Shown here one piece after another: positions 1 to 9,608 of a stretch of DNA of 64,000 nucleotides (within the stretch, counting starts at the first letter, position 1; each line of letters starts with the position of its first letter). The notes below the pieces were generated by a model. That model saw nothing but the letters and a program-made list of their open reading frames with translations, searched no databases and was not told where the DNA came from. The position numbers and the translations under genes are program-made. The DNA comes from CAIQNR01 sp031972475 (GTDB taxonomy: Bacteria; Babelota; Babeliae; Babelales; CAIQNR01), in NCBI GenBank assembly GCA_031972475.1, contig DALYEP010000001.1:1-64000 (forward strand), read 5' to 3'.

Positions 1-525
<525 letters not shown>

Positions 526-630
526 TTGATCGCATATAATAATTAATTTATAATTATATTGAGATACGTTGTAATTTATATAAGATTGACTTACAAACAT
601 AATTTGATTGCAAGAAAAAATTTGAAAGTT

Positions 631-744
631 TTTGGTGGCGATAGATATAGGGATACACCCGTTACCATTCCGAATACGGAAGTTAAGTCTATATCGCCGA
701 TGATACTTACCTGGAGACGGGTTGGGAAAGCAGGTGCTGCCAAA
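631..744 (+). rRNA. rrf: 5S ribosomal RNA
   Basis: The 5' segment 'tttggtggcgatag' pairs with the 3' segment 'gtgctgccaaa' to form helix I. Between them are the typical 5S motifs 'acccgttaccattccgaatacggaagttaag' (loop B/helix III region, read in pieces) and 'gggttgggaaagcaggtgctgcc'. Ends were set from helix I pairing. It follows the 23S gene in the same direction and is followed at once by a strong hairpin. Confidence 0.93.
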
Positions 745-745
745 T

Positions 746-780
746 TAAATAAGGTCCATGAATTTCATGGACCTTATTTA
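746..780 (+). terminator. rRNA operon terminator hairpin
   Basis: An essentially perfect inverted repeat: arm 746-762 pairs with 764-780 around a minimal loop, giving a stem with the core 'aaggtccatga/tcatggacctt'. It starts two bases after the 5S end and is bordered by A/T runs on both sides. It probably also terminates the convergent gene ending at 800 on the other strand. Confidence 0.8.
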
Positions 781-799
781 ATTTATAAATATTTTTTAT

Positions 800-1854
800 T
801 TAAATATTATCGTTATTGAATTCATCCATTATAATTTCAAATTTTGATCTCAAATCCCATTCTATTTTTTGTGTGTAAATTTTTTCTTTTAATATATTTA
901 TTAAAATAGAATAAAGATCTGTTTTTAAATGATTAAGTAAAAAGGTTGTTGTAGAGTGTTCAAAATGAAAAGAAATATTTAAAGGGATATACATTTTGTT
1001 ATGTATAATACAAGAAATATTAATAATTCCTTTGAAGTTTGTATGTAATTTGTTTTTAATATTATTAAGTAATGGATGAATAATTTTTTGTATGATCAAT
1101 TGTTGATGAATATTATTTTCTAAGAACATAACTTTGTTTTTAGAAAAATTTTTATAACAATAATCATGATTGTTTTTTTTATAAAAAAGAAGTGGTAGGA
1201 TCTCTTTCCCATCAGTTAAAACTACAATTTTATATTTTTCGCCTTCTAAATATTCTTCAATAATAATAGATTCAAAATTATTTTCTTTATAAAGTTTTGT
1301 AATATAATCGAACCCTTCTTTAAGGGATTTAATTATATGATTATTTATATCTTTATTAGTTTTTATTAAAAGAGGATAAGTGTGATGAATAAGTATTTTT
1401 TTCACATCATTCTCAGAAGAGCAAATTATATAAGGAATATGTGGTATTGAGCATTCAGATATAAAATTTTTAAAATCTTTGTAAGAATTCTGAATCTGAA
1501 AAATTTCTTTTGTTGGTCCAATATTTGGAATAGAAAAATGATTAAGCAAATTTATAATACCATTTTTTAAGATATTTGATTGATTAACTATTACAAAATC
1601 GATGTTTTTTTGAAATATAAAATTTGAAATACTATAGATATCTTTGTCAGATATAGGAGTGTAAATAATTTTTTCATTTTTATTTAAAAAATGAGGTAAA
1701 TTTTTTGTGATATAAATTTTTGAAATTTTTTGAGATTTACTTAATTTTTCTAGTAATGGATAAAGTTCTGGAGTGTCGGCAAGTAATAGTATATTTTCAT
1801 ATGAATTAATATTTATTATTAAAAAAAAAATATTGTAAGTCTTTTTTTATTCAT
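800..1854 (-). pseudogene. PurD-like ATP-grasp protein, frameshifted in an A10 (T10) run
   Basis: The open frame from 1549 down to 800 has no ATG start (it would begin at TTG). Reading the same frame upstream stays open to about 1840 and gives a classic GARS N domain: 'KNIDFVIVN', 'NGIINLLN', then 'IGPTKEIF', the counterpart of the PurD FGPT/SK motif. The ATP-grasp part includes 'IIIEEYLEGEKYKIVVLTDG'. The only nearby ATG (1854-1852) opens MNKKRLTIFFF, a signal-peptide-like start, but runs into TAA just after a run of ten T (plus-strand A 1821-1830). One extra T would join it to the PurD-like frame, giving about 351 residues. The family norm is about 425, and the usual glycine-rich start and the DHKR...GGMG region are not visible, so even a repaired protein is divergent. 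The cause may be a real inactivation, polymerase slippage or a sequencing error. Confidence 0.65.
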
Positions 1855-1874
1855 GAAAATGTTTTTTTAAAATT

Positions 1875-1928
1875 TAATGCTCAAAAGGAGGTCGTCAAAA
1901 ATTATACATGACTTCTTTTTGAGCATTA
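1875..1928 (-). terminator. Hairpin downstream of the 630-residue secreted protein gene
   Basis: The arm 'taatgctcaaaagga' at 1875-1889 is repeated inverted as 'cttctttttgagcatta' ending at 1928, with one or two mismatches and a central loop of about 20 bases. It lies just past the stop codon at 1931 on the minus strand and is followed in that direction by a T-rich stretch. This fits a rho-independent terminator. Confidence 0.55.
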
Positions 1929-1930
1929 AT

Positions 1931-3823
1931 TTATTTGTTTATATTAATTTCTTCTTTAATTTCAGAAAATTTTTGATAAAAAGTATCAATTTTATTATAT
2001 GTAATAGTTTTTAATTCTTTTTCTATATTTTTTATTTTATTTTTAGTTTCTGTATTTATTGGCATGCGTTGATTTTTAATTATATTTAATTCATTGTTAA
2101 TTACTTTTTTAAAAGTGGAAAGATATGCATTTTGGTAATTTTTATTTTTTGTATAAATGTTTGATATATGAAGATCTTTGATTGAATTTATAAAGGTTCC
2201 ATACGAAGTATTGTTTGAAAGTTTTTTTATTTTATTAATAATTTCTTCATAATCTTTTTCTGTAGGATTGATCTTCTTTGTTGAAGGCTGTTCTTCTTCT
2301 GTTAGTTTTTTAAACTGAGTGATTATTTTAGGAAGCCTATCATGTACTAATTTTATTAATTTTTTTTGTTCTTTAAATGAATGTATTTGATGTACTTGTT
2401 CATTTAAATTAATTAATTTGTGAGATAGTTTTTTTATTTTCCCTCTTTTTTCTTTTTGAGCTTGATGTTTAAGCGCAAATTGTATTTTTTCATAAATATG
2501 ATCTATTTCTTTTATTATGAATTTTTTTTCATTTTGAAAGACGTTAGTTTTATAAATTATGTCATTTGTTACACTTTCATTAAAATGAGCATTGTCACAT
2601 TTATTGATAAATTCTGTTCTGTTTTTTGATTCATATGCAAATTTACTTATTTTCTTGAGTGCTTCTTTTAAATTATTTTCAAATGTAAGAGTCTTAACAT
2701 TATTAGAAATAATATTAAGAGGGATATTTCTTGCTTCTTCAAAAATTCTAGATATTTGTTCAGGTGTTGCATGAGGAGCAAGTAATTTTAAAGATTTTTT
2801 TATTTTTTCTATATTTTTTCCAGAATGCAATTCTTGAGCAACTGTTTCTGCAAGATTTAGTATCGAAAAGTCTGTTAAAGGAGATGCTTTTATCATTTCA
2901 TGTATATTCTCAAAAGTATGATTAAAATTTTCTAAAGTAATAATGTCTTCTGATTTATAAGATTCAGATGAAATATTAGATAACGCTTTTTTTAGATTTG
3001 TATTGAATGCTTTTTTAGGATTAAAACTTTTATCTTTAAGATAATATTCATATTCTTTAAGTCGATTTTTAATTTTATCAATATTAAAATTTGTTTCATC
3101 AAAAATATCAGAAAAGAATACTCCTTGAGTTTTTTGGTTTATTCTATCATTTAATGAAGGTTCTTTAATAATAAGTTCATAAATAACAATAGCTTCATTA
3201 TTTTCATGAAGATAGCCAAAAGTCCATATATTTATAAAATTCCTTTGATTGTTAATAGCAAGTGTTGTTGTGTAATTAATGTGACCATTATGCTCAACAA
3301 AAATTTTTTCTTTATTAAGCTTATTTATAGATATAATAGAATTTTCTTTATCTATTAAACTATCTTCAAAACCACTATAATTTTTTATTGAAATATTGTT
3401 TTTATATGAAATTGGATTATAAACTCCCCATTCTATAATTTTAGGATGAGCTGTTTTGCTTCTATATGCCCACCCATGAAATAGTAAGCTCCATGGATAA
3501 TTAATTGATTCATATTCTTTTTTTATATTTTTTATTTTATTTATTGATGTGCTGATACGTATAAAGTAACTTACATGCGCATCTGAATGTAAGTTAAGTA
3601 GCTCTTTAATATCGGTTGGCAAAAAATTCTTTATTACTTCATTATTTTCTATAGGTAAAATAAATGGAGTAGAAAAAACTTCTATATTTTTGTTTTGTAT
3701 ATTTGCAAATATAGGCAGAGCTTTTCCTATTTTTTTAAAAAATGAAACACTTCCTATATTAACTTTACTTATAGTTGGGCTTGCCCATATTATAATTGCT
3801 ACCAATAACAACTTTTTTTGCAT
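1931..3823 (-). CDS. Secreted protein of unknown function, Lys-rich helical C-terminal half
   Basis: 630 residues. The start ATG at 3823 is preceded by an excellent ribosome site (aaggag, then seven bases). Residues 1-19 form a typical signal peptide (MQKK, hydrophobic core, then SPTISK). Residues about 45-230 look mixed alpha/beta with several Trp/Tyr (for example 'YPWSLLFHGWAYRSK' and 'WTFGYLHEN'). From about 250 on the protein is strongly charged, rich in Lys, Glu, Asn and Ile and likely mostly helical, partly coiled coil. I do not recognise a family. It is the last gene of a minus-strand run of small secreted proteins (3894-6104). A role outside the cytoplasm is inferred only from the signal peptide. 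Confidence 0.7.
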   Translation of the reverse strand: MQKKLLLVAIIIWASPTISKVNIGSVSFFKKIGKALPIFANIQNKNIEVFSTPFILPIENNEVIKNFLPTDIKELLNLHSDAHVSYFIRISTSINKIKNIKKEYESINYPWSLLFHGWAYRSKTAHPKIIEWGVYNPISYKNNISIKNYSGFEDSLIDKENSIISINKLNKEKIFVEHNGHINYTTTLAINNQRNFINIWTFGYLHENNEAIVIYELIIKEPSLNDRINQKTQGVFFSDIFDETNFNIDKIKNRLKEYEYYLKDKSFNPKKAFNTNLKKALSNISSESYKSEDIITLENFNHTFENIHEMIKASPLTDFSILNLAETVAQELHSGKNIEKIKKSLKLLAPHATPEQISRIFEEARNIPLNIISNNVKTLTFENNLKEALKKISKFAYESKNRTEFINKCDNAHFNESVTNDIIYKTNVFQNEKKFIIKEIDHIYEKIQFALKHQAQKEKRGKIKKLSHKLINLNEQVHQIHSFKEQKKLIKLVHDRLPKIITQFKKLTEEEQPSTKKINPTEKDYEEIINKIKKLSNNTSYGTFINSIKDLHISNIYTKNKNYQNAYLSTFKKVINNELNIIKNQRMPINTETKNKIKNIEKELKTITYNKIDTFYQKFSEIKEEININK

Positions 3824-3893
3824 TATACGTCTCCTTATATACGAATATTTATTCGCTAGAAACGTAACAAAGCGGGCATCTTATAATCAAGAA

Positions 3894-4112
3894 TCAAACC
3901 GTTAAAGCGTATACCTTGTTTCTATATTTATTTAATTTAGAATCTTGGCTTATTTTTTTTGATAATGTCTTTTCAAGATTTTCTTTTCTTGCATAGTAAG
4001 CAACAAGTACTTGTACTTTTGGATCTTTTTTCATCGATTTATATGTTGATGAAAGTGATTTTGTTTGTAATTCTATAAAAGAAAAAATAAATAAAATAAT
4101 GATTTTTTTCAT
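3894..4112 (-). CDS. Small secreted protein of unknown function
   Basis: 72 residues with an N-terminal signal peptide (MKKIIILFIFSFIELQTKS) followed by a short, basic, Lys/Ser/Tyr-rich mature part of about 53 residues. A strong ribosome site (ggggag, seven bases before ATG) supports it as a real gene. It lies 70 bases upstream of the next secreted-protein gene and about 90 downstream of the membrane protein gene ending at 4202, on the same strand, so it may be co-transcribed. No family is recognised. Confidence 0.6.
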   Translation of the reverse strand: MKKIIILFIFSFIELQTKSLSSTYKSMKKDPKVQVLVAYYARKENLEKTLSKKISQDSKLNKYRNKVYALTV

Positions 4113-4201
4113 AGCATTTCTCCCCTGCTTTAATGATCTATTTTTATATGCTATCAGAAATTTATAAAAAATATCAACAATCTATTTTTTAATAAATGAC
4201 T

Positions 4202-5833
4202 TTATTTTTCAAATGTATTTTTATAAGACTTTGTATTTTTTATCCAAAAAAAAGTCCATATAATGAGTATTAAAATTGTCATTATAGAAAAAAAATTAAA
4301 GGAAAATGAAACTTTTTTTATAAGTAAAATAGATGTTATATATGCGGCTGCGGGAATGCTTACGAGAGGATTTGTTATCTTTAAAAACAATATCAATCGA
4401 TATAAAACAATACTTAAAAGGGGTCCTAAGAATAGATATGAGATTATAGTAGGCGTATTATGATGATATATCAATACATTGAAGCCTGTACTAATAAAAG
4501 AAAAACCAAGCAATAATTGTTTATTTTTTGATAAATTTTTCAAAAAAGAGCTTACTATTAAAAATAGAGAGCTTAGTATAAAAAATATTAATAAAAATTG
4601 ACTCATTAAATTGAACCATTCTGAAAAATAAGAATGGACAGAAGTTGTTAAATTTTGTGGTTGATTATATTGAACAAAAAGATCATTAATTATAATTAAA
4701 AAAGATATTACAAGTCCTATAAAAAACCCATGAAATAATATTTTTTTATAAGAAGAATTTTCTTTATTTATAATAATAAATCTTCTAATTTGCGATGTGT
4801 ATAATGTTAAAAATAAAGTAATAAAGGTAATAATCGCTATTCCTGTTGCCAATATAATATTACGTTGTTTTTCAAATGATTGATATGATGAAAATTTAAA
4901 ATAAAACGATGAAATTTTATTTAAAAAATAAAAAACAGCTAATAAAAAAATAGAACTAAACGAATGTAAGAATTTTTTTAGAAAAAAATTAGAAGTAATA
5001 ACTTCTATATTTGTAGAGCATAGTAATGCGATAGATAATAAGAATATAAAAACATTAAAAATAGTAAGATAGTATAAAACTAGTTCATTTTTTTTTTCTT
5101 TAAAAAGCCATTCTTGTGGTGGCTCTATATATTGATAAGAATCTGTAATAATATTTCCTGCTAAACAAATCACAATTCGAGCGTCTATGTTATTTTCTTT
5201 ATTTATATAGGAAAGATCTTGAAAAATAAAAGTATAATCTGTTCGATCTTTTATCTCTTTTTCGGTTGCAGAGATTTCTTTAAGATCATAAGGAGTTAAT
5301 TGATAAAGTTTTTCTATTGCTTCAAGGGCCAATCCTCGCGCTGCTGGTTTTGAAACTGTAGGAAGTGTTTTTTTATCAGAAATTTTATGTTGAATACGTT
5401 TTATTGTTCCTGTGTTATCAATAACAATAGTGTATTCTTCAGCTTTTTCTTCTGGTTTTCCTTTAAAAATAACAAATCGTATATTCCAATAAGTTTCAGG
5501 TATGTATGAGTTAATAAGTTTTTGATAAATATTTTTTGGCTTTGTTTGCCATATATAACGAGCACCCATTAAGGCTTCAGAGTTTGATGAAATTTTAGCC
5601 GATAGTATGGTCCAATTTTTTTTTTCTTTATCTATTAATTCTATTACATCATAAGCATATGATTTTGCATCTTCTTCTGAAAGCGTTAATTCGGTTTGGT
5701 ACCCTTCTTTGTTGTAAATAAGTAATGAGCAAGTTGCTGTTAAAAACATTGTAATTACCAAAATAACAATATTTTTATTTTTTGCTTCAATAGAAAATAA
5801 ATTTAAAAAAGGCTTTTTTTTACTTAAAATCAT
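4202..5833 (-). CDS. Polytopic membrane protein with PepSY-like periplasmic region, CPBP-protease-like architecture
   Basis: 543 residues: one N-terminal membrane segment (about 21-40), a soluble region of about 200 residues, then about eight membrane segments from 255 on. The soluble region has two similar alpha/beta units, including 'EEYTIVIDNTGTIKRIQHKI' and 'DRTDYTFIFQDLSY' ending in 'IEPPQEWLFKEKK'. This resembles the extracytoplasmic region that precedes the membrane domain in long CPBP (CAAX-like) intramembrane proteases. The Glu-Glu-x3-Arg and His motifs expected for a CPBP catalytic site are not seen in the membrane part, so proteolytic activity is doubtful. The gene starts 14 bases inside the end of the upstream 5820-6104 gene, implying translational coupling. 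The family assignment is from memory of motifs and is tentative. Confidence 0.55.
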   Translation of the reverse strand: MILSKKKPFLNLFSIEAKNKNIVILVITMFLTATCSLLIYNKEGYQTELTLSEEDAKSYAYDVIELIDKEKKNWTILSAKISSNSEALMGARYIWQTKPKNIYQKLINSYIPETYWNIRFVIFKGKPEEKAEEYTIVIDNTGTIKRIQHKISDKKTLPTVSKPAARGLALEAIEKLYQLTPYDLKEISATEKEIKDRTDYTFIFQDLSYINKENNIDARIVICLAGNIITDSYQYIEPPQEWLFKEKKNELVLYYLTIFNVFIFLLSIALLCSTNIEVITSNFFLKKFLHSFSSIFLLAVFYFLNKISSFYFKFSSYQSFEKQRNIILATGIAIITFITLFLTLYTSQIRRFIIINKENSSYKKILFHGFFIGLVISFLIIINDLFVQYNQPQNLTTSVHSYFSEWFNLMSQFLLIFFILSSLFLIVSSFLKNLSKNKQLLLGFSFISTGFNVLIYHHNTPTIISYLFLGPLLSIVLYRLILFLKITNPLVSIPAAAYITSILLIKKVSFSFNFFSIMTILILIIWTFFWIKNTKSYKNTFEK

Positions 5834-6104
5834 ATTTTTTAAAATTATTATTAATATCGTTTTCTTCTTTTATAAATTCTTCTAACGTTTTATTTTCTCT
5901 TTGAGCAATACGTTCATTAATATCTTTACACCATTCAAGATATCTTAATTGATAAGGACATATTTTTTGTGAATTTCTTCTAAATTCAGAAAGTTTTTGA
6001 AATTGCTCTTGTTGTTTTTTGGTTAAATAATCAAAAAAAGATGAAGAAAAACATCTTGTATGTAGTATGGTAAGTAAAACTACTATTTTATATATTATTT
6101 TCAT
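5820..6104 (-). CDS. Small secreted protein of unknown function
   Basis: About 94 residues. Two ATGs lie six bases apart; the aggaa ribosome site directly abuts the first (6110), so the second at 6104 has the proper spacing and is preferred. It has a signal peptide (MKIIYKIVVLLTILHTRCFSS) and a charged mature part with two Cys (in 'QKICPYQLRYLEWCKD') that could form a disulfide, and an acidic C-terminus. Its 3' end overlaps the next gene by 14 bases, so the two are probably made together. No family is recognised. Confidence 0.6.
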   Translation of the reverse strand: MKIIYKIVVLLTILHTRCFSSSFFDYLTKKQQEQFQKLSEFRRNSQKICPYQLRYLEWCKDINERIAQRENKTLEEFIKEENDINNNFKKYDFK

Positions 6105-6183
6105 TAACATTTCCTATTTTGATTAATATTTATCAATATATCTAGACCTTGATTTTTTTTAGAATATTTTTAAACAGATTATT

Positions 6184-7548
6184 TTATACTATTTTGGTTC
6201 CGAATAAACCTAAAAGTTGATAAACATTTTTTATTTTTATTACGTATGGATCAGATAGTTTTTGAGATTCTGCCACAAATAAACTTTTTATTCCAAATTT
6301 TTGTGCTTCTTTAAGTTGTGCTTCTATTCCATTAATTGGTTTTATAGAGCCTGTTAAGCTTAATTCCCCTAAAGCCATTGCCTTTTCTGGTAATGCGTCT
6401 TGAAAATAACTTGAAAGTAAAGCTAGTGCAATAGCAAGGTCAGCAGAACTTTCATTAATTTTTATTCCACCACTAACTTTTACAAAAATATCATGAGCAC
6501 TAAATTTTATATGCAAATATTTTTCTAAAATTGCTGCAATAAGAACAACTCTTTTATGATCAAGACCTGTAATAACACGTTGAGGCACATTAAATTTTGT
6601 TGGAACAATAAGTGCTTGAATTTCAAGAAGTAATGGTCGTGAACCTTCTAAGCTACTTACTAAAACCGATCCTGGAGCATGAGATGTTTCATCTAGTAAA
6701 TATTGATTAATATGAGGAACTTCTTCCATTCCTATACTGGTCATTGCAAAAAAACCAAGTTCATAAATAGGCCCAAAGCGATTTTTTATACTACGTAAAA
6801 TACGAGTATGCCAACGATCTTCTCCTTGTAAGTAAAAAACACCATCAACCATATGTTCTAATGTTTTTGGTCCAGCCATTTGACCTTCTTTGGTAATATG
6901 ACAGGTAATAATAACAGCAATGTTGTTTTCCTTTGCAAGCCGCATAAGAGCAAAAGAAGTTTCTCTTAATTGCCCTACCGTTCCCGGAAAGCTATGAGAT
7001 GATGCAAAAAAACAATTTTGAATAGAGTCTATGATTATAATATCAGGTTTTTCTTGTTGGCTTGTTTCTATGATACTTTCAATTTGAGCTTGGTCAGAAA
7101 ATAAAAGTTTATCATTAATGCTTTTAATACGAGAAGCACGCTGTTTTACTTGTTCAAGGGACTCTTCTGAAGAAAAATAAAAAACTTTATATTTTTCAGA
7201 AAGTTTATAAGCAACATGTAACAGTAATGTTGATTTTCCTATTCCAGGGTCACCTGTAAGTACCAAAAGTGATCCTGGCATAATACCACCACCAACTACA
7301 TTGTCCCATTCATTAATTCCTGAACACAAACGCGATTGGTGCATAATATTTATATCATTAAGTGATTTAAGTATTAATTTAGAGCCAGCACCATGAACAA
7401 TACCCTTGGCAGTCTTTGATGTTGTAGATGGCATTGATTTTTCTTCAATAAAACTGTCCCATTCTTGGCATGAAGGACAGCATCCCATCCATTTAATACT
7501 GGTATAGGTACAATTTGAACAACAATAACTTATTGTAGACTTTGCCAT
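6184..7548 (-). CDS. radA: DNA repair protein RadA (Sms)
   Basis: 454 residues, normal for the family. The N-terminal zinc finger has Cys10-x2-Cys13 and Cys24-x2-Cys27. The RecA-like ATPase has Walker A 'GDPGIGKST' (99-107), and the RadA-specific 'KNRFG' motif is at 255-259. The C-terminal third matches the Lon-like fold ('VSGGIKINESSADLAIALALLSS', read in parts). RadA is a hexameric branch-migration helicase acting in recombination. It overlaps the upstream tdk gene by 19 bases and is clearly translated with it. Confidence 0.96.
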   Translation of the reverse strand: MAKSTISYCCSNCTYTSIKWMGCCPSCQEWDSFIEEKSMPSTTSKTAKGIVHGAGSKLILKSLNDINIMHQSRLCSGINEWDNVVGGGIMPGSLLVLTGDPGIGKSTLLLHVAYKLSEKYKVFYFSSEESLEQVKQRASRIKSINDKLLFSDQAQIESIIETSQQEKPDIIIIDSIQNCFFASSHSFPGTVGQLRETSFALMRLAKENNIAVIITCHITKEGQMAGPKTLEHMVDGVFYLQGEDRWHTRILRSIKNRFGPIYELGFFAMTSIGMEEVPHINQYLLDETSHAPGSVLVSSLEGSRPLLLEIQALIVPTKFNVPQRVITGLDHKRVVLIAAILEKYLHIKFSAHDIFVKVSGGIKINESSADLAIALALLSSYFQDALPEKAMALGELSLTGSIKPINGIEAQLKEAQKFGIKSLFVAESQKLSDPYVIKIKNVYQLLGLFGTKIV

Positions 7549-8135
7549 ACTGGTTTTCTATCGATAACAAAGCAATTTCGACAACGCGCTTGATATTGTT
7601 CTTGGGCTCCAACTTGTATTATTGGATCATCATATTTTGCAGGAACGCCATTTATAATTCTTTGAGTGAAATGAGCATCAGAACCACATTCAAAACAAAC
7701 AGCTGTTAATTTTGTAATATCATCTGCTATTGCCATTAACGTTGGCATAGATCCAAAAGGAAGTGATCTAAAATCTAAATCTAACCCTGCTACTATTACA
7801 TGTTTTTTTGCTTCAATAAGACGAAGAATGACATTGATGATATCATTTTGAAAAAATTGAACTTCATCGATTGCTACTATTTGAACATCAGAAGGAAGGT
7901 GTTCAAATATTTCAATTGGATGTTCAATAGAAATAGCGCTTATTTTATTTTTATCATGAGATACAACATATTCAATGAAGGTTCTTCGATTATCAAATGA
8001 GTGTTTAAAAACAATGACAGACTTTCTAGCTATTTTAGCACGCTTTAATCGTCTTATTAATTCTTCTGATTTTCCGGAAAACATTGAGCCGCATATCACT
8101 TCAAGTTTTCCCATATGTGTAGGTATATTGTTCAT
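7530..8135 (-). CDS. tdk: Thymidine kinase (type II)
   Basis: 201 residues. The P-loop 'GSMFSGKS' at 16-23, the 'AIDEVQFF' motif and the zinc-binding Cys pairs 'CFEC' and 'CRNC' near the C-terminus identify a type II thymidine kinase, which phosphorylates thymidine with ATP in the salvage pathway. An aagga ribosome site precedes the ATG at the right distance. With tmk elsewhere in the window it supplies a thymidine to dTDP route, sensible for an organism that scavenges nucleosides. Confidence 0.96.
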   Translation of the reverse strand: MNNIPTHMGKLEVICGSMFSGKSEELIRRLKRAKIARKSVIVFKHSFDNRRTFIEYVVSHDKNKISAISIEHPIEIFEHLPSDVQIVAIDEVQFFQNDIINVILRLIEAKKHVIVAGLDLDFRSLPFGSMPTLMAIADDITKLTAVCFECGSDAHFTQRIINGVPAKYDDPIIQVGAQEQYQARCRNCFVIDRKPVWQSLQ

Positions 8136-8251
8136 AGAATTCCTTCAAAAAATGTTGACACTACGGTATTTTTTGTAAACGACAGGTATTTAGTATACAC
8201 TTACAGTCTTTCACGTATAGAACAATTTAAATTTTAATTTTACGAGGATCT

Positions 8252-9595
8252 ATGGTATCACATACACCATATCTTGATTCTTCACACTCAGGAATAATTG
8301 ATCCTAATTCTCATCATAAATCGAATGCTATCCCTTTGTTGATAGTAGATCAGTCACCAGCTCTTGAAGGTGAAAGTTTGTTGTTGGGAGCAAAAAATGC
8401 AACTCTTGTTATTATGCTTTCTCTTATTCTGACTCGTGGAAAATCTATTTTACGCAATGTTCCTGCAAATGACGATGTTTTGCATATTATTCAACTTTTA
8501 GAAAAAGTTGGTGCTGTTGTTGTCTTTGATAAAGAAGAAAATATTTTAGAAGTTGATACAACTGGGCTTGATGGGTTTCAAGTTCAACTTGAAATTATGA
8601 AAAAAACTCGAGCTTCTGTTCTTGCTATGGGACCGCTTCTTGCTCGCTTTGGTCAAGCAGATATTGCTTTTCCAGGAGGTGATGTTATTGGTGCTCGTCC
8701 TATTGATTATCATATAAAAAATTTTGAAAAAATGGGTGTATCAATAACAGAAATAGAAGAACGTATTACGGCACACACAGAACATGTAAAATCGCGAAAC
8801 CTTCTTCTAGAATATCCAAGCGTTGGTGCTACAGAAAATTTAATGATGTTTGCAACTCTTATTTCTGGCACTACAAAAATTATTAATGCAGCGCTTGAAC
8901 CAGAAGTTTTTGATCTTATAGCAGTACTTAAAAAAATGGGTGCAAGAATTGATGTTTCTGTTCCTGCAACAATTACTATTGTTGGAGTAGAGAATTTACG
9001 ACCAGTTGATCATACTATTATTTTTGACAGGCTTGAAGCGGGTGCGCTTTTAGTAGCAGGTGCAATTACTGGTGGGTATGTTCATTTACCTCAAGCTCCT
9101 GCTCATGCAATGGGAATTTTTTTGATGAAGTTACAAGAAATGGGGCATACTATTTTAATTCATCCAAGTGGTATGGGTGTAAAAATTAAAGCAACAAAAA
9201 ATCCTCGTTCTGTAAATATTAAAACAGCTCCTTATCCTGGCTTCCCAACAGATTTGCAAGCATATACGATGGCTGCTTTGACTCTTGCACAAGGAACTTC
9301 TAAGGTACATGAAACAGTTTATGAAAATCGATTAATTCATGCACGACAATTGGTTGAAATGGGGGCTCAAATAGAGATTGCTCATTATGATACTGCTGTT
9401 ATTCGTGGAGTAGAAAAATTATATGGAACTCATGTTATAGCAAGTGATATTAGAGCTTCTTGCGCACTTGTTTTGGCAGGTCTTGCAGCGATAGGAACAA
9501 CTACCATTGCGGGAGTTCATCATTGGAAGCGTGGCTATCAAGGGCTTGAAGATAAACTTAAAAAACTTGGTGCTAATATTTCTTTACAAGAGTAA
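8252..9595 (+). CDS. murA: UDP-N-acetylglucosamine 1-carboxyvinyltransferase (MurA)
   Basis: 447 residues, with about 25 more than usual at the N-terminus. MurA transfers enolpyruvate from PEP to UDP-GlcNAc, the first committed step of peptidoglycan synthesis. Conserved parts seen: 'LGAKNA' with the catalytic Lys, 'KKTRAS', 'GPLLARFG', 'PYPGFPTDLQA' with the catalytic Asp, and 'RGYQGLEDKL'. In the active-site loop 'PGGDVIGARP' residue 144 is Asp where most bacteria have the Cys alkylated by fosfomycin (E. coli Cys115). A gagg ribosome site lies five bases before the ATG. The 3' neighbour starts 13 bases later on the same strand. Confidence 0.97.
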   Translation: MVSHTPYLDSSHSGIIDPNSHHKSNAIPLLIVDQSPALEGESLLLGAKNATLVIMLSLILTRGKSILRNVPANDDVLHIIQLLEKVGAVVVFDKEENILEVDTTGLDGFQVQLEIMKKTRASVLAMGPLLARFGQADIAFPGGDVIGARPIDYHIKNFEKMGVSITEIEERITAHTEHVKSRNLLLEYPSVGATENLMMFATLISGTTKIINAALEPEVFDLIAVLKKMGARIDVSVPATITIVGVENLRPVDHTIIFDRLEAGALLVAGAITGGYVHLPQAPAHAMGIFLMKLQEMGHTILIHPSGMGVKIKATKNPRSVNIKTAPYPGFPTDLQAYTMAALTLAQGTSKVHETVYENRLIHARQLVEMGAQIEIAHYDTAVIRGVEKLYGTHVIASDIRASCALVLAGLAAIGTTTIAGVHHWKRGYQGLEDKLKKLGANISLQE

Positions 9596-9608
9596 AGTAA
9601 GGTGAAGT

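Noticed and set aside
559..819. Open reading frame of 86 codons
   Set aside because: It runs through the 5S rRNA and the terminator; no ribosome site or protein-like pattern.
8155..8199. Promoter with perfect TTGACA at 8155 for murA
   Set aside because: No -10 element lies 16-18 bases downstream; TATACA at 8194 is too far, so the match was not kept as a feature.
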